Part shown: piece after piece, positions 34,419-42,525 of the stretch
Numbering within the stretch: the first letter of the stretch is position 1
Layout: every line of letters starts with the position of its first letter
Assembly: GCF_000300855.1 (NCBI RefSeq)
Contig: NZ_ALJF01000002.1
Span: forward strand, 186,001-250,000
Source: Agrobacterium albertimagni AOL15
Lineage (GTDB): Bacteria > Pseudomonadota > Alphaproteobacteria > Rhizobiales > Rhizobiaceae
Length of the DNA stretch: 64,000 nucleotides
Reading direction: 5' to 3'
The notes under the pieces: model-generated
Database searches by the model: none
What the model saw: the letters and a program-made list of their open reading frames with translations, nothing else
Told to the model about the DNA's origin: nothing
Program-made: the position numbers and the translations under genes

Positions 34419-35348
34419 ATGCTTACCCAGATCAAAGGCCTGCATCACGTTACCTCGATGGCTGCGGATGCTCAGGAAAACAACGACTTCTTCACCAAGA
34501 CGCTTGGCCTTCGCCGCGTCAAGAAGACCGTCAATTTCGACGCTCCCGATGTCTACCACCTCTATTACGGCGACGAAGTCGGCAATGCCGGATCGGTCAT
34601 GACCTATTTCCCCTTTGCCAATATGGGCAAGGGTGGTCGCGGTGCCGGTGAAGTGTCGGAAACCGTGTTCTCGGTACCCAGGGGTACGCTCGGTTTCTGG
34701 CAGGAGCGCCTGTCGAAGGAAGGCGTGAAGGAGCTCGGCGCCTATTCGCTCTTCGGTGAGGACCGCCTGCGTTTTGCGGGTCCCGATGGGGACGGTTTTG
34801 CGCTGGCCGAAGTCGATGGCGACAATCGCGTGCCGTTTGCCGGCCCGGTTGCGGTCTCGGAAGGCATTCACGGCTTCCGCGGCGTCACCATGCGGCTTCG
34901 TGACGAAGGCGCCACGGGTGAACTCCTGAAGTTCATGGGCTATCAGCCGGTCGACAAGCAGGGCGACTTCGTGCGCTACGCGGTCCCCGGTGGCAATGGC
35001 GCGGATTACATCGATCTCGAAGTTCTGCCGGGCGCGTCGAGTGCCCTGCAGGGTGCCGGGTCGGTGCATCACGTCGCCTTTGCCGTAGAGGACCGGGCCG
35101 CCCAGCTTGAAGTGCGCAAGGCGCTGCTCGATACCGGTTATCAGGTGACACCGGTTATCGACCGCGATTACTTCTGGGCGATCTATTTCCGCACGCCAGG
35201 CGGCGTGCTGTTCGAGATCGCAACGAACGAGCCGGGCTTCAACCGCGATGAGGATACAGCCCATCTCGGCGAGGCGCTGAAGTTGCCGACCCGCTACCAG
35301 CAGTATCGCTCGCAGATCGAAGCCCATCTGCCCCCGATCCAAGACTAA
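34419..35348 (+). CDS. VOC-family ring-cleaving dioxygenase (MhqO-like)
   Basis: 309 residues from ATG 34419 (AAAGGA upstream). Two glyoxalase/vicinal-oxygen-chelate modules are visible: an N-terminal one starting IKGLHHVTSMAADAQENNDFFTKTLGLRRVKKTVNFD, and a C-terminal one starting GSVHHVAFAVEDRAAQLEVRKAL. Likely metal ligands are the histidines in LHHVT and VHHVAF and the glutamate in GGVLFEIATNEPGF. The group contains Bacillus MhqO, linked to breakdown of hydroquinones and quinones. The next gene is a MhqD-type esterase and the divergent gene a LysR regulator, so the cassette is probably for quinone or aromatic stress. Confidence 0.88.
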   Translation: MLTQIKGLHHVTSMAADAQENNDFFTKTLGLRRVKKTVNFDAPDVYHLYYGDEVGNAGSVMTYFPFANMGKGGRGAGEVSETVFSVPRGTLGFWQERLSKEGVKELGAYSLFGEDRLRFAGPDGDGFALAEVDGDNRVPFAGPVAVSEGIHGFRGVTMRLRDEGATGELLKFMGYQPVDKQGDFVRYAVPGGNGADYIDLEVLPGASSALQGAGSVHHVAFAVEDRAAQLEVRKALLDTGYQVTPVIDRDYFWAIYFRTPGGVLFEIATNEPGFNRDEDTAHLGEALKLPTRYQQYRSQIEAHLPPIQD

Positions 35349-35407
35349 TCATGAGCCAGCTGTCCGGCGCCCGTGTAGCGGACGTCGGCAGCTGCGGAGA
35401 TCCCATC

Positions 35408-36016
35408 ATGTCGACTGACAGCTACATTCATTTCTATCAGGCGCCGCAAGGCGATGCTCCGCTCGTCTTCACCTTCCACGGGACCGGTGGCGACGAACAC
35501 CAGTTTCCGGGCCTCGTCAGCCGGATACTGCCGCAGGCCGGGATCGTTTCCCCGCGGGGTGACGTCTCCGAACATGGCGCGGCACGCTTCTTCAAGCGCA
35601 CCGGCGAAGGCGTCTACGACATGGCCGATCTCGCTGCGAGAACGGCGAAGATGACGGGCTTCATCCGCGCTCACAAGGAGAAGAACCCGGATCGCCCGAT
35701 CTATGGGCTGGGTTACTCGAACGGCGCGAATATCATGGCTTCGGTTTTGTTTGAGGCGCCTGATCTTTTCGATCGCGTGATCCTCATGCATCCGCTGATC
35801 CCGTTCGATCCGCCGACACAGCCGGGGCTTTCGGATGTTGCTGTGCTCGTGACTGCCGGTCAGCGCGACCCGATCTGCCCGCTGCCGCTCACCGAACGGC
35901 TGACGGCCTATTTCCAGGCGCAAGGCGCTCAGGTCGAGACTTTCCTGCATCAGGGCGGTCACGAGGTTTCGCAAGGCGAAGTCGACGCGATCGCCGCCTT
36001 CCTGCAGAAGGCCTGA
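35408..36016 (+). CDS. Alpha/beta hydrolase, phospholipase/carboxylesterase type (MhqD-like)
   Basis: 202 residues from ATG 35408, preceded by GCGGAGAT; an in-frame ATG at 35351 lacks a ribosome site. The catalytic triad is S104 in GYSNGAN, D154 in GQRDPI and H185 in GGHEVS, with the oxyanion loop FTFHGTGGDE near residue 24. It follows the ring-cleaving dioxygenase by 59 bp and probably forms one operon with it. In Bacillus, mhqD encodes a similar hydrolase induced with mhqO by hydroquinones. The natural ester substrate is not known. Confidence 0.85.
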   Translation: MSTDSYIHFYQAPQGDAPLVFTFHGTGGDEHQFPGLVSRILPQAGIVSPRGDVSEHGAARFFKRTGEGVYDMADLAARTAKMTGFIRAHKEKNPDRPIYGLGYSNGANIMASVLFEAPDLFDRVILMHPLIPFDPPTQPGLSDVAVLVTAGQRDPICPLPLTERLTAYFQAQGAQVETFLHQGGHEVSQGEVDAIAAFLQKA

Positions 36017-36039
36017 TATCACGCACACGAAACGCAAAT

Positions 36040-36067
36040 GGCCCGCAGATAAGCTGCGGGCCTCTTT
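36040..36067 (+). terminator. Terminator after the dioxygenase-esterase operon
   Basis: A 9-bp perfect stem GGCCCGCAG / CTGCGGGCC with loop ATAAG, followed by TCTTTC. It lies 24 bp after the esterase stop codon and just before the end of the convergent dehydrogenase gene. Confidence 0.85.
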
Positions 36068-36078
36068 CGTCGTGGTCT

Positions 36079-37095
36079 TCAACCAATCCGGATGAGGGCC
36101 TTGATCAGCCCCGATTTCTCTCTTGCCCAGCGCGGCAGATCCGTGGCGAGATCTGCCAGGGTTGTCCGATGCGTGATCAGCTGGTCGATCGGCACGAGGC
36201 CATCCGCGATCGACTTGCGGACGTGATCGAAATCGACGCGGGTCGCGTTGCGGCTGCCGATCAGCATCATCTCGCGCTTGTGGAATTCCGGGTCTGAGAA
36301 AGTGATGTCTTCCTTTACCACACTGACGAGAACCAGGCTTCCGCCATGGGCGACAAAGCGGAAGGCGCGTTCCATCGAGGGGCGGTAGCCGGTGGCGTCG
36401 AAGACGACATCGAAGCCGTCTCCCCCAGTGAGTTCCGCAACCGCGGATTCGAGGCTGTCATCGGCGATCAGCCCAGACTTGAAGCCGAGGCGGTCCGCTG
36501 CCATGGAGAGGCGCTCGCTGCTGGTGTCGAGCAGGGTCACGTCATGGCCAGCGATGCGGGCGAAGATCGCGGTGCCAAGCCCGATCGGACCGGCGCCGAT
36601 GACCAGTGCCCTTGAACCCGCAGGTGCCATGGAGCGACGGACAGCATGGGCGCCGATGGCCAAGAACTCGACCGTGGCGGCAGCTTCCGGTGAAAGGTCG
36701 TCGGCGGGATACAGGTTGACGGCGGGGACCGTGATTTCCTCGGACATTGCTCCATCGGTATGGACACCGAGCACGCGAATATTCGTGCAGCAGTTTGGCT
36801 TGTCCTTGCGGCAGGCGATGCAGGTGCCACAGGCGATGTAGGGATTGACGATGACCTTCGTGCCCGCCACCAAGTCGACGCCTTCACCCGCCTCGACGAC
36901 GGTGGCCGAGATCTCATGGCCCATCACGCGCGGGTATTCGAGGAAGGGGTGCTTGCCCTCGAAGATATGATAGTCGGTGCCGCAGATACCGACATGGCTT
37001 ATCGCGATACGGGCTTCACCTGCCTTCGGGCGCGGTGCGGGATCGCGATCGACGATTTCGAGACGGCCCGGTTCGACACACAATGCGGCCTTCAT
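36079..37095 (-). CDS. lgoD: Zinc-dependent alcohol dehydrogenase, L-galactonate 5-dehydrogenase (LgoD/YjjN)-like
   Basis: 338 residues, medium-chain dehydrogenase. The catalytic zinc site shows GICGTDYH and GHE, the structural zinc site CGTCIACRKDKPNCC, and the NAD-binding site VIGAGPIGLGTAI. Several blocks closely match the E. coli LgoD protein as I remember it: YPRVMGHEI, CCTNIRVLGVHTDGAMSE, AIGAHAVRR and FSDPEFHKREMMLIGSRNAT. LgoD oxidises L-galactonate to D-tagaturonate. UxaB and UxaA, which use the next two intermediates, are encoded nearby. A terminator precedes the gene, so it may be partly read through or have its own promoter. Alternative: another sugar-acid or polyol dehydrogenase. 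Confidence 0.78.
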   Translation of the reverse strand: MKAALCVEPGRLEIVDRDPAPRPKAGEARIAISHVGICGTDYHIFEGKHPFLEYPRVMGHEISATVVEAGEGVDLVAGTKVIVNPYIACGTCIACRKDKPNCCTNIRVLGVHTDGAMSEEITVPAVNLYPADDLSPEAAATVEFLAIGAHAVRRSMAPAGSRALVIGAGPIGLGTAIFARIAGHDVTLLDTSSERLSMAADRLGFKSGLIADDSLESAVAELTGGDGFDVVFDATGYRPSMERAFRFVAHGGSLVLVSVVKEDITFSDPEFHKREMMLIGSRNATRVDFDHVRKSIADGLVPIDQLITHRTTLADLATDLPRWAREKSGLIKALIRIG

Positions 37096-37128
37096 GCTGG
37101 TTCCTTTCGGCTGCCCGGCAAGGGTTGG

Positions 37129-37160
37129 AAAAAAAAGGGGACGCCATTCGCGGCATCCCC
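37129..37160 (-). terminator. Rho-independent terminator after the sugar ABC transporter operon
   Basis: Minus strand: GGGGATGCC / GGCGTCCCC stem (one mismatch) with a six-base loop, followed by eight or more T. It lies 14 bp after the permease stop codon and 34 bp before the dehydrogenase gene. Confidence 0.85.
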
Positions 37161-37173
37161 ACCTTGGGAAAAA

Positions 37174-38145
37174 TCAGCGGCTGCCGCGGCGGCGAAGCTG
37201 GTCGAAATAGACGATCAGGATGATCAGCGCGCCGGTGATGATGCGCTGCCAGAAGGAGTTGACGTTCATCAAGTTGGCGCCGTTGTTGATCGTCGCCAGG
37301 ATGAAGGCGCCGAGCAGCGGTCCCTGGACCGAACCGACGGCGCCGAACAGGCTGGTGCCGCCGATGACCGAGGAGGCAATCGCCTGCAGTTCCCAGCCTT
37401 CGGCCTGGGTGGCGTTGCCGATCCCGATGCGCGAGGCAAGCAGGATGCCGACGAAGGCAGCGCAGGTCGAGGACAGGATATAGGCCATGTAGATCGTGCG
37501 GTTGACGTTGACGCCGGAGAGACGCGCTGCTTCGCTGTTGGAGCCGACCGCAAAGAGATAGCGGCCCCAGCGGCTCAGGTGCAGGAAGATGTAGGCCGGC
37601 ACGGCCACCACAATCACCATCCAGAAGAGGCTGGGGACGCCGAGGAAGTCGGCACGGGCGAAGTTGGTGAAAGCCTCGTTAGAAATGGAGATCGTCGAGC
37701 CATTGGTGATCAAGAGACCGATGCCTCGTAGCGAGGTGAGGGTCGCGAGCGTGATGATGAAGGCCGGGAGCCCCATGCGCACGATGCCGAAGGCGTGGAA
37801 ACTGCCGATCGCGACGCCCATCAAAAGGGTGAGGATGATCGCGAGCCAGACGGGCAGGCCAGCGGCCAGCAGCCAGGCGAGGATAACGCTGGCAAAACCG
37901 ACGACCGCGCCAACCGAGAGATCAATGCCGGCGGTGATGATGACGAAGGTCTGACCGACGGCGAGGATCGCGGTCATCGCGCCCTGACGCAAAAGGTTGC
38001 TGATGTTGTTCGGCGTCCAGAAACTGTTGGTGGCGAAGCCGAGCAGCAGCCAGAGGAAGAGCAGGAGGCCAAGCAGCGTGAGGCTGAAAAGGATGCTCAT
38101 GCCCCTCTTCGGCGCGACCTTGGTCTCGGTGGTGTCGATGCTCAT
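37174..38145 (-). CDS. Ribose-type (CUT2) sugar ABC transporter permease
   Basis: 323 residues of the RbsC family with about eight to ten membrane segments, beginning with LLGLLLFLWLLLGFATNSFWTPNNISNLLRQGAM. Conserved loops are TAGIDLSVGAVVGFASV, LPAFIITLATLTSLRGI and SSVIGGTSLFGAVGSVQGPLLGAFI. It pairs with the double ATPase at 38192-39745 and the binding protein at 39846. Given the neighbouring enzymes, the cargo is probably an L-galactose-type aldose or sugar acid. Confidence 0.9.
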   Translation of the reverse strand: MSIDTTETKVAPKRGMSILFSLTLLGLLLFLWLLLGFATNSFWTPNNISNLLRQGAMTAILAVGQTFVIITAGIDLSVGAVVGFASVILAWLLAAGLPVWLAIILTLLMGVAIGSFHAFGIVRMGLPAFIITLATLTSLRGIGLLITNGSTISISNEAFTNFARADFLGVPSLFWMVIVVAVPAYIFLHLSRWGRYLFAVGSNSEAARLSGVNVNRTIYMAYILSSTCAAFVGILLASRIGIGNATQAEGWELQAIASSVIGGTSLFGAVGSVQGPLLGAFILATINNGANLMNVNSFWQRIITGALIILIVYFDQLRRRGSR

Positions 38146-38191
38146 CTTTGTCCTCCCAGTCGTCTTTTCGTGTCGTTGTTTGCGTGGCGGC

Positions 38192-39745
38192 TCAGACGCC
38201 GATTGCCTCTGTCAGCACATCCTCATGCGAGGCGCCTCTGTAGTCGTGGCTTGCCACCAGTCTGCCCTGACGGAAGACATGCAGTCGGTCGGCCAGTTCG
38301 TAGACCTCGGGCAAGTAGGAGGAGATCAGGATGATCCCTGCGCCCTGCTTCAGGAGTTCGGCGAAGAGGCGGTAGATTTCCGCCTTCGTGCCGACATCGA
38401 CGCCGACGGTCGGCTCATCGAAAATGAAGAGGCGGGCGCCGTGGCTCAGCCACTTGCCGATGACGATCTTCTGCTGGTTGCCGCCAGACATGGCAGACGC
38501 CAGAACTGCCCGGGTCGGCGTCTTGATCTTCAGGTCGTTGATCTGCTTGTCGGCGTTTCCGGCTTCCAGTTTCGGGCTGATGGTGAGCCCTCGGCTCAAC
38601 CGGCCAAAGACCGGCAGGTTGATGTTGAGGCCAATCGGCAGGTTGAGGCAGAGGCCCTGGTCGCGGCGGCTTTCGGGAGCGAGTGCGATGCCGAGATCCA
38701 TGGCCTTGCGCTCGGTGTCGATCACGACCTTCTTGCCGTCCCAGAAGACTTCGCCGGCGGTCAGTTTGTGACGGCCATAGAGGCCGAGCGCGAATTCGCT
38801 GCGACCCGCACCGATCAGGCCATAGAGGCCGACGATTTCGCCCGAGCGGACCGAAAGCGAGACATCCGAGAAGCCCGGGCCTGACAGGCCCTTCGCTTCG
38901 AGGATGGTGGCACCGATCGGCAGTTTTTCCTTGTGGTAGATCTGCTCGATCGAGCGGTTGATCATCAGCGAGATGAGTTCCGCATCATTGGTCTCGCCGA
39001 TCAGGCGGGTGCCGACATGGGTGCCGTCGCGCAGGACCGAGACGCGGTCTGCGAGTTCGAAGACCTCTTCCATGCGGTGGCTGATATAGACGATCGTCAC
39101 ACCTTCCGACTGCAGCCGGCGGATGAGGCGGAAGAGCTGGGCGGATTCCTGGCGCGTCAGATAAGCCGTCGGCTCGTCGAATATGAGGAAGCGGATGCCG
39201 CGCATCGCGGCGCGGGCGGTCGCGACCAGCTGCTGCTGGCCGATGGTTAGATTGCCAAGGATTTCGCCGGCCGGCAGGTTGAAGCCGAGATCGTCGAGCA
39301 CATTCTGCGCAGCCGTGGTCATGGCGCGCTTTCGCATTATGCCGCCCGATGACATCTCGTCGCCGAGGAACATGTTGGCTGCGACGGAGAGATGCGAGCA
39401 GAGTACGACTTCCTGGTGTACGGCATTGATGCCGCGCTGGATCGCCTCGTTCGGAGTGGCCAGCGCCACCGGCTTGCCGCACCAGCGGATCTCGCCGGAG
39501 GTGCGCGGAATGACGCCGGTTAGGAGCTTGATGAGCGTGGATTTCCCAGCCCCGTTTTCGCCGACAATGGCGTGGATTTCACCGGCAAGAAAGGTGACTG
39601 TCGCGGGCTTCAAAGCCTCGACGGCCCCATACTTCTTCTGCAATCCGACGAGCTCGAGGATTGGCGTTCCCGGCGGGATATGGTCGGTTTCCAGCAGTTC
39701 CGGCTGGTCGTCGTGCCGGTGGCTCAGATCGTGCAGCGAAGTCAT
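38192..39745 (-). CDS. Ribose-type (CUT2) sugar ABC transporter ATP-binding protein
   Basis: 517 residues with two ABC domains, as in RbsA/AraG/XylG. The first domain has Walker A GENGAGKST, signature LTIGQQQLVATARA, Walker B FLIFDEPTAYLT and switch ISHRM. The second has a degenerate Walker A (GLIGAGRSE), signature MSGGNQQK and Walker B LFIFDEPTVGVDVG. This asymmetry is normal for the family. The start at 39745 follows the binding-protein gene after 100 bp that contain an 11-bp-stem hairpin. Confidence 0.92.
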   Translation of the reverse strand: MTSLHDLSHRHDDQPELLETDHIPPGTPILELVGLQKKYGAVEALKPATVTFLAGEIHAIVGENGAGKSTLIKLLTGVIPRTSGEIRWCGKPVALATPNEAIQRGINAVHQEVVLCSHLSVAANMFLGDEMSSGGIMRKRAMTTAAQNVLDDLGFNLPAGEILGNLTIGQQQLVATARAAMRGIRFLIFDEPTAYLTRQESAQLFRLIRRLQSEGVTIVYISHRMEEVFELADRVSVLRDGTHVGTRLIGETNDAELISLMINRSIEQIYHKEKLPIGATILEAKGLSGPGFSDVSLSVRSGEIVGLYGLIGAGRSEFALGLYGRHKLTAGEVFWDGKKVVIDTERKAMDLGIALAPESRRDQGLCLNLPIGLNINLPVFGRLSRGLTISPKLEAGNADKQINDLKIKTPTRAVLASAMSGGNQQKIVIGKWLSHGARLFIFDEPTVGVDVGTKAEIYRLFAELLKQGAGIILISSYLPEVYELADRLHVFRQGRLVASHDYRGASHEDVLTEAIGV

Positions 39746-39805
39746 GTCATTCCTCCCGTAGAGCAGGGAAAGCGGCCGACGCCTCCCGCGCCCGCCCTTT
39801 CCGGT

Positions 39806-39835
39806 CCGGCACGCGCGACATGTGCCGCGCGTGCC
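39806..39835 (-). other. Strong hairpin between binding-protein and ATPase genes
   Basis: CGGCACGCGCG / CGCGCGTGCCG, a perfect 11-bp stem with an eight-base loop, 10 bp after the binding-protein stop codon. There is no T-run. It probably protects the 3' end of the binding-protein mRNA or slows readthrough. Confidence 0.75.
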
Positions 39836-39845
39836 GAAATCTCGA

Positions 39846-40832
39846 TCAGTTGACCTTCGGGTTCAGAAGGGCATCCATTTTCGGCTCGGTCATGTTGGCC
39901 TGAGTGACGAGGTTTGCACCGGTATCGACGAAGGTCTCGACCTTCTCGCCCTTGGAAACTGCGAGCGCGGTCTTCACGCCGTCATAGCCCATGCGGTAGG
40001 GATCCTGGACGACGAGGCCGGCGAGAACGCCTTCCTTGAGGAAGCCGACGGTCTTCTCATCGCTATCGAAGCCGATGACCTTGATCTTGTCGCCGAGCTT
40101 GTTTTCAGCGATCGCCTGGCCGACGCCCTGCGCCATGATCAGGTTCGAGGCGAAGACGCCAACGATGTTCGGGTTGGCGGTGATCAGGTCGGTCATCATG
40201 TTGAGGCCGGTCGTCGCCTGACCATCGGCAAAGCGGTCGACCACCACGGTGATGCCCGGATACTTCGTCTTCATCTGGTCGAGGAAGCCTTCGCGGCGCT
40301 GGTCGAGCGAACCGACGCCCGGCAGGCTGGTGATGATGGCGACTTCGCCCTCTTCCTTGCCCGTCGCTTCCTTGATGGCAGCTGCGAGGCCGTCAGCGGC
40401 GATGCGGCCACCCTGGACATTGTCGGTGGTGAGGAACGATGTGAAGGCCTGGGAGTCCGCGCCGGAGTCGATACCGATGATCGGAACAGACTTGGCGGCT
40501 TCGTCGATCGGCTTGCCGAGGGCCTTGAACTCGGTCGGCGAGATGACGACAGCTGCGGGGCTTCCAGCAACGGCGTTCTCAAGGATGCTGATCTGGCCGT
40601 TGATGTCGGATTCGGACTGCGCGCCCAATTCCGGCACGTTGACGCCGAGGTCCTTGCCGGCCTGGCGGGCGCCGGCGAGCACGATCTGCCAGTAGAAGGA
40701 CGTGGTGTCCTTGACGATGATCGGAATGGTCACGTCCTGTGCGAAGGACGCGGTCGGCATCATCGATGTCATCATTGCAGCGCCAGCGATCCCCATCAGG
40801 GCGCGGCGAGTCATGCTCTTCAGAATGGTCAT
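39846..40832 (-). CDS. Ribose-type sugar ABC transporter substrate-binding protein
   Basis: 328 residues from the ATG at 40830-40832 with GAGAGGAGA upstream. The signal peptide contains twin arginines (SMTRRALMGIAGAAMMTSMMPTASFA), so export may use Tat or Sec. The mature part has the periplasmic-binding-protein type 1 fold: IPIIVKDTTSFYWQIVLAGARQAGKDLGV, VISPTEFKAL, IGIDSGAD, FASNLIMAQGV and VIGFDSDEKTV. It is the first gene of the transporter unit, 70 bp after a striking inverted repeat (40906-40927). Confidence 0.9.
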   Translation of the reverse strand: MTILKSMTRRALMGIAGAAMMTSMMPTASFAQDVTIPIIVKDTTSFYWQIVLAGARQAGKDLGVNVPELGAQSESDINGQISILENAVAGSPAAVVISPTEFKALGKPIDEAAKSVPIIGIDSGADSQAFTSFLTTDNVQGGRIAADGLAAAIKEATGKEEGEVAIITSLPGVGSLDQRREGFLDQMKTKYPGITVVVDRFADGQATTGLNMMTDLITANPNIVGVFASNLIMAQGVGQAIAENKLGDKIKVIGFDSDEKTVGFLKEGVLAGLVVQDPYRMGYDGVKTALAVSKGEKVETFVDTGANLVTQANMTEPKMDALLNPKVN

Positions 40833-40905
40833 TGTGGTTCTCCTCTCAACGCGTCCTGTTCCTCCGGTGAGATCGTGCCGCAGTACGCAACCAGAACGAT
40901 CTTTA

Positions 40906-40927
40906 TCGATAAAAAACATTTTATCGA
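40906..40927. promoter_or_regulatory. Operator-like inverted repeat upstream of the sugar transporter
   Basis: TCGATAAAA (40906-40914), four bases AACA, then TTTTATCGA (40919-40927): a perfect 9-bp inverted repeat. A closely similar half-site with the same AACA follows TCGATAAA at 44121-44134 in the uxaA/gntR gap, so both probably bind the GntR protein encoded at 44279. Confidence 0.7.
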
Positions 40928-41020
40928 GGCACGCTACTCCAGGATTCTGGAGATTGCAAGCTGGCAAAAGCGGTCTCCTCCAAACCCCTTTCGCCCTCAT
41001 TTCCAGGGCCTTCCGAGCCT

Positions 41021-41467
41021 TCAGACTCGGTGAATCTCTTCCGGATAAACAACACCCTTCTTCAGGATGACGTTGCCGTAGATCCGCAATTCCGTCGTCG
41101 CGACGATGTAAGCTGCAGTTTGCGCTCGTTCATAGAAGGCGAAGCGCTCAAGGCTTTCCAGCTGGACGTCGCCGGCCAGTCTCGTGATCACCGACTGGAA
41201 TTCGGCACAGATTTCCGGAACCGCGTGCGGATCGCCGACAACCTGCATGCGCCATGCCGAATCCTCGACAAACTGATCGAGCGGCATGTGAGCGAGGATC
41301 GCCTCCAGGATCTCGACGGCGCCGACGCCGTCTGCCCGGATGACCGGGGGACCCATGGTCGAGGCCGGAAAATTGCCGTCGGCAATGACGATCTCGTCGC
41401 CGTGTCCCATGGTGGCGATGGCGTGCAGGAGATCAGGTCCGAGCAGGGGGTGGATGCCCTTCAGCAT
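41021..41467 (-). CDS. fucU: L-fucose mutarotase family protein (FucU/RbsD)
   Basis: 148 residues. These decameric enzymes interconvert alpha and beta anomers. The start MLKGIHPLLGPDLLHAIATMGHGDEIVIADGNFPAST contains the catalytic histidine of MGHGD, and the C-terminal RIYGNVILKKGVV with its tyrosine matches FucU rather than RbsD. L-fucose is 6-deoxy-L-galactose, so an L-galactose anomerase would fit this block. It lies 10 bp from the aldose dehydrogenase gene, in the same direction. Confidence 0.88.
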   Translation of the reverse strand: MLKGIHPLLGPDLLHAIATMGHGDEIVIADGNFPASTMGPPVIRADGVGAVEILEAILAHMPLDQFVEDSAWRMQVVGDPHAVPEICAEFQSVITRLAGDVQLESLERFAFYERAQTAAYIVATTELRIYGNVILKKGVVYPEEIHRV

Positions 41468-41477
41468 GATACGCCCC

Positions 41478-42497
41478 CTATTCCCGCACTGGCGCGTCGC
41501 CGAGCGGCGGGGCGACCAGTGTGTGAGCGTCGAACGGCGCGAAGGCGGAGGCCGGCAGTTCTTCTGATGTCAGCGCCATGTTGCGATCGAGGCTTTCCGG
41601 CTTTGCCGTGCCGATGATAACGGAGGCGACGGCCGGATGGTGCAGCGGGAACTGCAGGGCGAACTGGGCGAGCGGCTTACCGGCCTGTTTCGCGAGGTCT
41701 TCCATGGCGCGCACCTTGGCGAGGACCTCGTCGGTCGCCGGCGTATAGTCGAAGTGTGCGCCCGGAACGGCACCCGTCGCCAGGATACCGGAATTGAACA
41801 CGCCACCGGCTGTGATCGAGGTTCCGCGCTTCTCGCAGAGCGGCAGCAGTTCCTCGACGGCGGAGCGATCGAGCAGAGAATAGCGGCCGGCCATCAGGAT
41901 GACGTCGATATCGATATCGGCCATCATCTCGAGGCAGGCCGGCACTTCGTTGACGCCGAGACCGAAGGCCTTGATTGCGCCCGAAGATTTCAGCTGGTCG
42001 AGTGCCTTGTAACCGCCGTCGCGCAGTTGCTTCACATAGTGATCGTTGACTTCGCGGCCATGCGTGTAGACGCCGATGTCGTGGACATAGAGTATATCGA
42101 TGCGGTTCAGGCCAAGGCGCGCATAGCTGAAATCGACCGAGCGCATGATGCCGTCATAGCTGTAGTCATAGACCAGCTTGAAGGGCAGGGGATCGACGAA
42201 GCCGACATTGGGGATCTGGTCCTTCGGCACGGGTGCGAGCAGGCGGCCGACCTTGGTGGAGAGCACGTAAGTGTCTTCCGGCTTGTCGCGCAGGAAGTCG
42301 CCGACATAACGCTCGGCCTGGCCAAAGCCGTAATGCGGGGCCGTATCGAAATAGCGGATGCCGTGATCCCAGGCGGCCTGCAGGGTCGCAATGCCGACAT
42401 CGCGAGGGCAGGGGCGATACAGGCCGCCAAGTGGGGCCGTGCCGAAGGAGTATTCGGTCACTTCGAGGGCAGTCTTGCCGATGCGTCTCGTCTTCAT
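41478..42497 (-). CDS. Aldo/keto reductase, aldose 1-dehydrogenase type (L-fucose/L-galactose dehydrogenase-like)
   Basis: 339 residues. The AKR barrel shows FGTAPLGGLYRP, YFDTAPHYGFGQAERYVGDFL (catalytic Asp and Tyr), LSTKVGRLL (Lys), ILYVHDIG (His position), and SVIIGTAKPESLDRN near the C-terminus. The branch includes D-threo-aldose 1-dehydrogenase, L-fucose dehydrogenase and pyridoxal 4-dehydrogenase. With a FucU mutarotase next to it and galactonate enzymes nearby, oxidation of L-galactose to L-galactonolactone is the best fit. It is 28 bp downstream of uxaA. Confidence 0.85.
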   Translation of the reverse strand: MKTRRIGKTALEVTEYSFGTAPLGGLYRPCPRDVGIATLQAAWDHGIRYFDTAPHYGFGQAERYVGDFLRDKPEDTYVLSTKVGRLLAPVPKDQIPNVGFVDPLPFKLVYDYSYDGIMRSVDFSYARLGLNRIDILYVHDIGVYTHGREVNDHYVKQLRDGGYKALDQLKSSGAIKAFGLGVNEVPACLEMMADIDIDVILMAGRYSLLDRSAVEELLPLCEKRGTSITAGGVFNSGILATGAVPGAHFDYTPATDEVLAKVRAMEDLAKQAGKPLAQFALQFPLHHPAVASVIIGTAKPESLDRNMALTSEELPASAFAPFDAHTLVAPPLGDAPVRE

Positions 42498-42525
42498 GCT
42501 GGTATCCAGTGTCCTGTTGTCGACG

